NCBI GenBank assembly: GCA_006844635.1
Contig: SPJO01000133.1
Location: forward strand, 1-6,520
Reading direction: 5' to 3'
Length of the DNA: 6,520 nt
Origin: Methylophilaceae bacterium
GTDB lineage: Bacteria > Pseudomonadota > Gammaproteobacteria > Burkholderiales > Methylophilaceae
Both the position numbers and the translations under genes were made by a program. Positions 1 through 5,569 of this stretch are shown piece after piece; position 1 is the stretch's first letter, and each line of letters opens with the position of its first letter. Below the pieces are notes generated by a model. It did not search any database. It was not told the origin of the DNA and saw nothing but the letters and a program-made list of their open reading frames with translations.

Positions 1-313
1 CTAAGCCTTCTGCAAGTTTACAGCCCAAGGAGCCTCTATTAATCGCCAGTGAAAACGCTTCTTGAAAATCATCCATCAGTGCAGGAGTGACTTCTTGTAT
101 CAAGACTGTTTCGATAAACCATTTAAACTTAGGTTGACTGGGAATACCAGCATGCGCTACGTGGTAATCCACCAATGACTGTGCTTGTTCATTCGTTGCA
201 CCCAGCTTTTTTGCTGTGCGAAAATACGAGTCAATCTTACTAACATTGGAATCCAGAATCACGCCATCCGAATCAAAAACAATTGTTTTATACTGGTCTA
301 ATGCTAACTGCAT
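1..313 (-). CDS. HAD-superfamily hydrolase, 3'-truncated by the window edge (paralogue of the gene upstream)
   Basis: The first 104 codons of a gene that runs off the left end of the window; no stop is reached. Translation starts MQLALDQYKTIVFDSDGVIL. The DxD of HAD motif I is intact (nucleophile D14, acid/base D16), followed by a helical cap region containing VDYHVAHAGIP. The ATG at 313 is the first start after an in-frame TAG six bases upstream, so the start is well constrained. The ribosome site is weak, the best match being GGAAG about 16 nt upstream. A hand alignment with the neighbouring HAD gene (364-1023) gives about 45 identities in 98 positions, so the two are tandem duplicates. Motifs II-IV lie outside the window. 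Family knowledge suggests a phosphatase or phosphotransferase acting on a small phosphorylated metabolite in the cytoplasm. The substrate cannot be read from this sequence. The gene follows its paralogue after 50 nt and is probably cotranscribed with it. Confidence 0.85.
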   Translation of the reverse strand, partial: MQLALDQYKTIVFDSDGVILDSNVSKIDSYFRTAKKLGATNEQAQSLVDYHVAHAGIPSQPKFKWFIETVLIQEVTPALMDDFQEAFSLAINRGSLGCKLAEGL

Positions 314-363
314 ACGCTATTTACTATCACTTCCAATACTAAGAACACCTTCATCATGCGCGT

Positions 364-1023
364 CTAATCAAGCAGTGCACCTAGATTTGTTCTAACAGAG
401 ATACCATGATGCTGACAGTATGCTTGCCAGTCCTTCACCTCAGTCCAATCACTCAAAAAAACAAAATCTAAGCCTGCACCTGTTGATGCTTGATGATCAT
501 ACTTACTATCACCGACAAATAAAGCTGGTAGCTCGATATTACCATTGGCAATTTCTCGTGCTAAAACATTTTCTTTAATCTCTGGACCACCAAAAATACC
601 ACATTCAAAATATTGTGTTAACTCTCGGCGCGCAAAGATTTCTCGCAACCCTACTTGGTCCCCACCAGACAGCACCATCCATCGTGCGGCCTGTGTCTGT
701 TGCTTTAAATCCGTTAAACCTACTGCCAATTCACATTGCATTAGAGACTCATCTAATATTTGATCAAACGTGTCTAAGTACTGTTGCATCAAGGCTGGTG
801 TTTCCTCCTGTTGTACAACATGCTCAAGGTAATATTTTATTTTGCCATTTCGAGGAAAACTGCCTTGCGCGATATGGTAGTCAACAAATGCTTGTGCCTG
901 CGCATCCGTGCCACCCATGCGCTTAGCAACATCATAGTAAGCTTGCACTTTCGTTTTATTACTATTAAGTAATACACCGTCGCAATCAAACACGATTGTT
1001 TTATATTCTTGAATATCTCGCAT
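364..1023 (-). CDS. HAD-superfamily hydrolase (phosphoglycolate-phosphatase-like), 219 aa
   Basis: A complete cytoplasmic HAD hydrolase with all four motifs visible. Motif I is VFDCDGV (nucleophile D13, acid/base D15). Motif II is VLSGGD (S119). Motif III is the Lys of EIKENVL (K150). Motif IV is GDSKYD (D172 and D176, Mg binding). An alpha-helical C1-type cap lies between motifs I and II, roughly residues 20-100. The length is normal for the subfamily. The style CDGVLLNSNK...VDYHIAQG resembles HAD proteins often found in capsule or nonulosonate clusters, but that is recollection of the family and not proof of substrate. The ATG start is preceded by AGGTGA, which sits unusually close to it; GGATAGG may extend the site. 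A strong terminator ends only 22 nt upstream, so expression needs either readthrough from eda or a promoter inside the eda 3' end. I could not identify such a promoter. A tandem paralogue follows downstream. Confidence 0.93.
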   Translation of the reverse strand: MRDIQEYKTIVFDCDGVLLNSNKTKVQAYYDVAKRMGGTDAQAQAFVDYHIAQGSFPRNGKIKYYLEHVVQQEETPALMQQYLDTFDQILDESLMQCELAVGLTDLKQQTQAARWMVLSGGDQVGLREIFARRELTQYFECGIFGGPEIKENVLAREIANGNIELPALFVGDSKYDHQASTGAGLDFVFLSDWTEVKDWQAYCQHHGISVRTNLGALLD

Positions 1024-1045
1024 TCACCTATCCGAATTAATATGC

Positions 1046-1079
1046 AAAAAAGGCTTTATGCCATCGCACAAAGCCCTTT
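1046..1079 (-). terminator. Rho-independent terminator after eda
   Basis: On the minus strand, GGCTTTGTGC (1075-1066) pairs with GCATAAAGCC (1061-1052) over ten base pairs, with one G-U wobble and a four-base GATG loop. Six T residues follow immediately (1051-1046). A flanking AAAG before the stem can extend pairing into the T tract. The stem begins about 20 nt after the eda stop codon. Geometry and U-tract are textbook for intrinsic termination. The opposite strand has an A-run at the matching side and would terminate poorly, so the element is directional. Confidence 0.88.
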
Positions 1080-1094
1080 CATTTTCAGCTCACC

Positions 1095-1724
1095 TTACGC
1101 TGCAGGCTTAATTGCACTCGCTTCTTTCGCTAGCTTGGTAATATGTGCCCAATCTTTACGCTCAACAGCATCAGCGGGTGTTAACCATGTACCACCACAA
1201 ACAACAACGTTTGGCAGTGCTAGGAAATCAGGCGCACTATCGACTTTAACACCGCCAGTAGGACAGAACATCACATCTGCAAATGGCCCAGCAAAGCCTT
1301 TTAATAAGTTAATGCCGCCAACTGCCACCGCTGGGAACAGCTTCAAGAAGTTATAGCCATCCGCATTAGCCGTCATAATTTCTGAACCTGTTGAAACACC
1401 AGGTAATAATGGCAAACCAATTTCTTTTGCGTAGTTACCAAGCTCAGAGGTGTAACCTGGGCTCACTGCAAATTTACAACCGGCATCTAATGAGTTCTTC
1501 GCATCTTGCAGGTTACGCACAGTGCCAGAACCCAAAATTGCATCAGGTACATGCTTAGCGATTTCTGCCATTGCCTCTAAAGCGACTGGTGAACGTAATG
1601 TCACCTCAAGCACCTTAATCCCACCTTCAAGTAATGCCTCAGCCATTGGCACAGCATCTTCTACTTTATTAATCACAATAACTGGAATTACTGGACCTTC
1701 TTTTGCTAAATCTAATGTGTTCAT
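1095..1724 (-). CDS. eda: 2-keto-3-deoxy-6-phosphogluconate (KDPG) aldolase
   Basis: Class I aldolase that cleaves KDPG to pyruvate and glyceraldehyde-3-phosphate, the last step of the Entner-Doudoroff pathway. Many homologues also act on 4-hydroxy-2-oxoglutarate. The 209-aa product is full length for the family (E. coli Eda is 213 aa) and forms a single TIM barrel. Visible landmarks are VPVIV-like PVIPVIVINK (11-20), LEVTLR with the catalytic Glu at E40, GSGTV (66-69), AVSPG (86-90), PLLPGVSTGSE (105-115), FLKLFPA with the Schiff-base Lys at K128, and the phosphate-binding FCPTGGV (153-159). E40 and K128 correspond to E45 and K133 of the E. coli enzyme. The ATG is preceded by GAGAGAAG at close spacing. 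It lies 136 nt downstream of edd with no obvious promoter of its own, so it is probably cotranscribed with edd across a palindromic spacer. A strong terminator follows. Confidence 0.97.
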   Translation of the reverse strand: MNTLDLAKEGPVIPVIVINKVEDAVPMAEALLEGGIKVLEVTLRSPVALEAMAEIAKHVPDAILGSGTVRNLQDAKNSLDAGCKFAVSPGYTSELGNYAKEIGLPLLPGVSTGSEIMTANADGYNFLKLFPAVAVGGINLLKGFAGPFADVMFCPTGGVKVDSAPDFLALPNVVVCGGTWLTPADAVERKDWAHITKLAKEASAIKPAA

Positions 1725-1758
1725 TCTTCTCTCGATTTTATGTAATAAATTTTTTAGT

Positions 1759-1863
1759 TAATTAGCTTCAAAATCAATTGAGGCAAGGCACTTGAGCGAC
1801 GTTAGTACGTATAGTACAACTAGCGAAAGTAACGCCGCATCAATTGCATTTTCAAGCTAATTA
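1759..1863. repeat. 105-bp imperfect palindrome in the edd-eda spacer (REP/MITE-like)
   Basis: The outer arms TAATTAGCTT (1759-1768) and AAGCTAATTA (1854-1863) are exact inverse complements. Inside them, AAAATCAATTGAGGC (left) mirrors GCCGCATCAATTGCATTTT (right) with a few indels. The centre is a small hairpin: GTT-A-GTAC, then GTATA, then GTAC-AAC, at 1801-1820. Both halves fold about position 1811, so the RNA could form one long interrupted hairpin. The right end coincides with the edd stop codon (1861-1863). There is no T-run directly after the structure on the minus strand, so it is not a classical terminator. It codes for nothing convincing. The form, with AT-rich ends, GAGCGA/TAGCGA inner motifs and a GTAC-rich tip, resembles dispersed palindromic repeats of proteobacterial genomes, but only one copy is present here. 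It may stabilise or differentially attenuate the edd-eda transcript. Confidence 0.75.
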
Positions 1864-3675
1864 TAGCCAGGTGATGGCACCTTCTTCAGCTGACAATACG
1901 TTTTTGCGCATACCACCAAATAGCTCACGACCAAGACCATGCTCATTATGATGGCGTTTATCATCTGATAACTCTTCTACTTCGCGGTCTTCCCACTCAT
2001 CCTCATCAACCAACACATTCACTTGACCCACTTTAGCATTCAGGCGAACCATATCGCCTGTGCGCACCTTCGCTAATGCGCCACCCGCAGAAGCCTCTGG
2101 GCTTAAGTGAATTGCCGCTGGAATCTTACCTGAAGCGCCACTCATGCGACCATCTGTCACAATCGCGACCATAAAGCCTTTGTTTTGTAACACCGCTAAT
2201 GGTGGCGTCAATTTATGCAGTTCTGGCATGCCATTCGCCTTAGGACCTTGGAAACGTACAACAGCAACAAAATCTTTTTCAAGCTCGCCACGATCAAAGG
2301 CAGCTAACAACTCTTCTTGCGCATCAAACACAATCGCTGGTGCTTCGATGATATGACGGTCTTCTGGCACAGCTGAAATCTTAATCACACTACGGCCTAA
2401 ATTGCCTTTCAACAGACGCAAGCCACCTGATTCATCAAACGGATGATCCGCAGTCCGCACAATCAACTCATCTCCACTTTCTTTAGGCAAATCTTTCCAG
2501 ACAAGTTCATCATTTTCTTTTGTTGGCACTTTACCGTAATCGCGCAAGCCACCATAGGCCACAGTAAATACATCTGGATACATATAGCCAGCGTCAATTA
2601 ATTCACGAATCACAAATGCCGGACCACCTGCATTTTGGAATTGGTTCACATCTGCTTTTCCGTTTGGATAAACGCTAGCAAGCAGTGGTGTTGTTTTCGC
2701 TAAATGATAGAAATCTGTCCAATCAATAATGATGCCCGCAGCGCGTGCAATCGCTACCCAGTGAATTAAATGATTCGTTGATCCGCCTGTTGCTAATAAA
2801 GCAACCATGGCGTTAACAATGACATGCTCATCAACCAGCTTACCAATTGGTGTGTAATGATCTTGCTTAGTGTTTTCCAACACCATCTTCACGGCTTCAC
2901 GCGTTAATAGTTCACGCATGCCATCATGCGGATGAATAAACGCAGAACCTGGCACATGCAAGCCCATCGCTTCCATTAACATTTGATTACTATTCGCTGT
3001 ACCGTAGAAAGTACAAGTACCAGCACCATGATAGGCGGCTGACTCAGAAGCCAACAACTCTTCACGACCGATTAAGCCCTGTGCATATTGCTCACGCACT
3101 TTTGATTTAGACGTGTTATCAATGCCTGTACTCATTGGACCCGCTGGCACAAAAACACATGGCAAATGGCCAAACTGTAAGGCGCCAATCAACAAGCCCG
3201 GCACAATCTTATCGCAAACACCAAGTAGCAATGCAGCATCAAACACGTCATGTGATAAAGCAACGGCCGTACTCATGGCAATCGTATCGCGACTAAACAA
3301 TGACAGTTCCATGCCTGGCTCACCCTGTGTAATACCATCACACATAGCCGGCACGCCACCTGCTACTTGCGCAGTTGCGCCCTGTTTGCTTGCCTCATCT
3401 TTAATCAAATCTGGATATGCGGCATAAGGCTGATGCGCTGATAGCATCTCGTTATATGCCGTTACGATGCCGATATTAGGTGCTTTTTCCGAGACAATTT
3501 TCAGCTTGTCATTTGATGGCATCGCAGCAAACGCATGTGCCACATTAGCGCAACCTAAACGGTCAGCGCCTCTTTGACGGTTTGCAATTTCTTCCATCCG
3601 GTGTAGATACGCGGTACGCGTAGGACGACTTACTTCAATAATACGTTCAGTAACTTCTATATGGGACTGTTTCAT
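1861..3675 (-). CDS. edd: 6-phosphogluconate dehydratase
   Basis: Iron-sulfur dehydratase of the IlvD/Edd family, converting 6-phosphogluconate to KDPG, which the adjacent eda product cleaves. The protein is 604 aa from the chosen ATG, against 603 in E. coli Edd, and aligns along its whole length. The three cysteines expected to hold the cluster are visible in PAMCDGITQGE (C112), LGVCDKIVPG (C154) and GTCTFYGTANSNQM (C221). Other family landmarks are TAYNEMLSAHQPY (72-84), ALLATGGSTNH, QGPKANGMPELHKL and the C-terminal VTDGRMSGASGKIP. An in-frame GTG at 3684 would add MRG. I prefer the ATG at 3675 because AGGTGA (3686-3681) is ideally spaced for it and because MKQSHIEVTERIIE matches the family N-terminus. 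The gene has a predicted promoter upstream and is followed by a palindromic spacer and eda. No defect is seen in any motif. Confidence 0.97.
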   Translation of the reverse strand: MKQSHIEVTERIIEVSRPTRTAYLHRMEEIANRQRGADRLGCANVAHAFAAMPSNDKLKIVSEKAPNIGIVTAYNEMLSAHQPYAAYPDLIKDEASKQGATAQVAGGVPAMCDGITQGEPGMELSLFSRDTIAMSTAVALSHDVFDAALLLGVCDKIVPGLLIGALQFGHLPCVFVPAGPMSTGIDNTSKSKVREQYAQGLIGREELLASESAAYHGAGTCTFYGTANSNQMLMEAMGLHVPGSAFIHPHDGMRELLTREAVKMVLENTKQDHYTPIGKLVDEHVIVNAMVALLATGGSTNHLIHWVAIARAAGIIIDWTDFYHLAKTTPLLASVYPNGKADVNQFQNAGGPAFVIRELIDAGYMYPDVFTVAYGGLRDYGKVPTKENDELVWKDLPKESGDELIVRTADHPFDESGGLRLLKGNLGRSVIKISAVPEDRHIIEAPAIVFDAQEELLAAFDRGELEKDFVAVVRFQGPKANGMPELHKLTPPLAVLQNKGFMVAIVTDGRMSGASGKIPAAIHLSPEASAGGALAKVRTGDMVRLNAKVGQVNVLVDEDEWEDREVEELSDDKRHHNEHGLGRELFGGMRKNVLSAEEGAITWL

Positions 3676-3680
3676 ACCTC

Positions 3681-3686
3681 TCACCT
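3681..3686 (-). promoter_or_regulatory. Ribosome binding site deciding the edd start
   Basis: The minus strand reads AGGTGA, then five bases, then the ATG at 3675. The in-frame GTG at 3684 lies inside this Shine-Dalgarno sequence, so it cannot use it. This supports the ATG as the true start. Confidence 0.7.
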
Positions 3687-3698
3687 AACTCACTTTAT

Positions 3699-3715
3699 CA
3701 CTGCATTGCACAGTG
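3699..3715 (-). promoter_or_regulatory. Inverted repeat in the edd leader (possible operator or hairpin)
   Basis: The minus strand carries CACTG, seven bases, then CAGTG, between the predicted promoter and the ribosome site. It would lie about 15-31 nt after the predicted transcription start. That position suits a roadblock operator or a small leader hairpin. It does not resemble the HexR-type TGTAAT...ATTACA operator known from edd and zwf genes of other proteobacteria. The arms are only five base pairs, so chance is quite possible. Confidence 0.3.
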
Positions 3716-3735
3716 TTTTTAATTTATATACACCA

Positions 3736-3765
3736 ATTATCGCTTAAAGTAGTGAATACCGTCAA
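3736..3765 (-). promoter_or_regulatory. Predicted sigma70 promoter for edd-eda
   Basis: The minus strand has TTGACG (3765-3760) as a -35 box, an 18-bp spacer, and GATAAT (3741-3736) as a -10 box. Each box matches consensus at five of six positions. Transcription would start near 3729, giving a leader of about 54 nt before the edd ATG. It is the best promoter match in the 154-bp gap between the carbamoyltransferase and edd, and it makes edd-eda a separate transcription unit. Confidence 0.6.
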
Positions 3766-3798
3766 ACGACAAACGGGCTAAGACGCTAATTATTTTTT

Positions 3799-3829
3799 AA
3801 AAATTAATCACTTATACAGGAATATAAGT
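3799..3829 (-). terminator. AT-rich hairpin at the carbamoyltransferase 3' end, possible weak terminator
   Basis: Directly after the TAG stop, ACTTATA (3829-3823) pairs perfectly with TATAAGT (3816-3810) across a six-base TTCCTG loop. GATTAA and then five T residues (3803-3799) follow. The stem has only one G-C pair and the T-run is displaced by six bases, so termination would be weak. An alternative is 3' end protection of the mRNA. Confidence 0.4.
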
Positions 3830-5548
3830 CTATTTTTTCGTAACTAGTACATCTTCTAGCATCAAATACTCTAGATCACAGCCATAGAACATATTCAGCG
3901 CATCCGTTGGGCTACAGATCATCGGCTCACCTCTACGATTCAATGATGTATTAAGCACTACCGCATTACCGCTTAACTTCTCCAAATGCTCAATCAGTTC
4001 GTAATAACGCGGGTTCGTTTCTTTAGTAACGACCTGGGCACGTGCCGTGCCATCTTCATGCACCACTTCCGGTACTCGCGGCTTCCAAGACTCAGCGACA
4101 TCAAAAGTGAATGTCATATACGGTGAAGGGTGTGCGGTTTGCAACAATTCTTCTGCCACTCGGTCTAGCATACTTGGGCAAAACGGGCGCCAACGTTCAC
4201 GATATTTAATTTGCGCATTAATACGATCAGCCACGCCTGGGTGACTCGGATCACCCAAAATACTACGGCAACCTAATGCGCGCGGGCCAAATTCCATCCG
4301 GCCTTGAAACCAAGCAACTGGATTACCATCTGCCAATAATTGCGCTGCTTTTTCGGCGCCATTCTTAACGCGTGTAAATACTGGCTTTTCTGGATGCGCT
4401 TCACAGGCGGCAATACACTGCTCGTTAGTAAACGATGGCCCTAAATAGGCATGCTCCATTTTATAAACCTTCTCACCAGCCAAATGAGCAGCATAAGTCG
4501 CAGCACCTAGTGACGTACCATTATCGCCAGAGGCAGGTTGCACAAACAATTCTTTTACATGCGGCAAAGCAATAATGCGTTGGTTCAGCTTTACATTCAG
4601 TGCCACCCCACCAGCCATGGCAATCTTGCCAGTTTCGCGAAGAACATCACCGAGGTAGTACTCAATCATTTCCAGCGCAAGCTTCTCAAGCAATGCTTGA
4701 ATCGAGGCTGCATAATGAATATAAGGGTCATCAATTTCATCGCCCTGGCGTTTCGGGCCTAAACGCTTAATCAGCTCTGGCGTAAAGTAATAACCCTTGC
4801 CATTTTCTTTATAGCGACGTAAGCCAACCACATTCACAAGTTTAGTGTTAACGATTAACTCACCATTTTCAAACTTGGCTAAATCTGATAAATCGTATTT
4901 TGTTGGGTCGCCGTATGGCGCCATACCCATGACCTTAAACTCACCATCCAGCATGTCAAAACCAAGGTATTCTGTAATGGCGCCGTACATACCGCCCAAC
5001 GAGTCTGGATCATAAAATTCTTTAATTTTATGGATTTTCCCATGCTCACCATAACCAAAAAACGTCGTTGCATATTCACCCTTCCCGTCAATGCCAACGA
5101 TTGCTGTTTTTTCTTGGAATCCACTTAAATGGTAAGCGCTAGATGCATGTGCCAAATGATGCTCAACTGGCACAAACTTAGCATTCTTGAGCCCTAACTC
5201 GGCCATCAATGCCAATGATTTATCACGGTTGCGTCTAAAACGGCGGTTGCCATTAAAAATCGCATCCAAGGCACGGTCCGGTGCATACCAGTGTCGTTTA
5301 GCATAATGCCAGCGGGCATTGGTACTTAATGGGATTTCAGCATAAGGGAAAGCAACAACATCAACATCCTCTGGCTTTACACCAGCTTGCTCTAAACAAA
5401 ACTTAGCAGCTTCATATGGAAATTTATTCTTTGCGTGCTTATCCCGAATAAAACGTTCTTCTTCCGCTGCTGCAACGATGTTGCCATCCACCAAAATCGC
5501 GGCAGATGCGTCATGGCTTAAAGCCCCTGATAAACCCAATACAATCAT
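3830..5548 (-). CDS. NodU/CmcH-family carbamoyltransferase, probably LPS-core (WapO-like)
   Basis: O-carbamoyltransferase that uses carbamoyl phosphate and ATP, via carbamoyl-adenylate, to carbamoylate a sugar hydroxyl. The 572-aa protein has the two expected domains. A Kae1-like N-terminal domain starts MIVLGLSGALSHDASAA. It carries the metal-binding HxxxH in EHHLAHASSAY (H130, H134), GIDGKGE (D154) and PASGDNG (D342), equivalent to iron and nucleotide ligands known in TobZ. A YrdC-like C-terminal domain (about 395-572) has FQGRMEFGPRALGCRS, KYRERWRPFCPSML and VVLNTSLNRRGEPM. All core motifs are intact. The overall sequence recalls WapO of Pseudomonas aeruginosa, which carbamoylates a core heptose of LPS; this rests on memory of the family and not on a search. 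The gene lies 21 nt after an LPS-type kinase gene, which supports an envelope glycan as acceptor rather than an antibiotic or Nod factor. The ribosome site is weak (GAG about 13 nt upstream), so translational coupling to the kinase is plausible. Confidence 0.92.
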   Translation of the reverse strand: MIVLGLSGALSHDASAAILVDGNIVAAAEEERFIRDKHAKNKFPYEAAKFCLEQAGVKPEDVDVVAFPYAEIPLSTNARWHYAKRHWYAPDRALDAIFNGNRRFRRNRDKSLALMAELGLKNAKFVPVEHHLAHASSAYHLSGFQEKTAIVGIDGKGEYATTFFGYGEHGKIHKIKEFYDPDSLGGMYGAITEYLGFDMLDGEFKVMGMAPYGDPTKYDLSDLAKFENGELIVNTKLVNVVGLRRYKENGKGYYFTPELIKRLGPKRQGDEIDDPYIHYAASIQALLEKLALEMIEYYLGDVLRETGKIAMAGGVALNVKLNQRIIALPHVKELFVQPASGDNGTSLGAATYAAHLAGEKVYKMEHAYLGPSFTNEQCIAACEAHPEKPVFTRVKNGAEKAAQLLADGNPVAWFQGRMEFGPRALGCRSILGDPSHPGVADRINAQIKYRERWRPFCPSMLDRVAEELLQTAHPSPYMTFTFDVAESWKPRVPEVVHEDGTARAQVVTKETNPRYYELIEHLEKLSGNAVVLNTSLNRRGEPMICSPTDALNMFYGCDLEYLMLEDVLVTKK

Positions 5549-5569
5549 GTAATTTTTAACTCGAAATGA

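Noticed and set aside
1009..1356. Plus-strand open frame of 115 codons opposite eda
   Set aside because: It is antisense to the conserved eda coding sequence, has a low-complexity Ser/Thr/Ala/Pro composition typical of shadow frames, and has no family motif or ribosome site.
1759..1863. CRISPR repeat, attachment site or intrinsic terminator reading of the palindrome
   Set aside because: There is a single copy with no spacer array, no integrase or tRNA nearby, and no T-run after the stem.
3113..3427. Plus-strand open frame of 104 codons opposite edd
   Set aside because: It lies wholly inside the conserved edd gene on the other strand and shows no recognisable domain; it is a coding shadow.
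3682..3684. GTG start for edd giving three extra residues (MRG)
   Set aside because: The GTG is embedded in the AGGTGA that best serves the ATG at 3675, and the family N-terminus matches the ATG start.
3717..3736. HexR-type operator in the AT-rich stretch just downstream of the edd -10 box
   Set aside because: The stretch has TGTATATAAATT-like sequence but lacks the paired TGTAAT/ATTACA arms, so the match is no better than expected in AT-rich DNA.
4879..5124. Minus-strand 81-codon frame inside the carbamoyltransferase
   Set aside because: It is an out-of-frame overlap with well-conserved carbamoyltransferase codons (GIDGKGE to PYGDPTKY), with no independent support.
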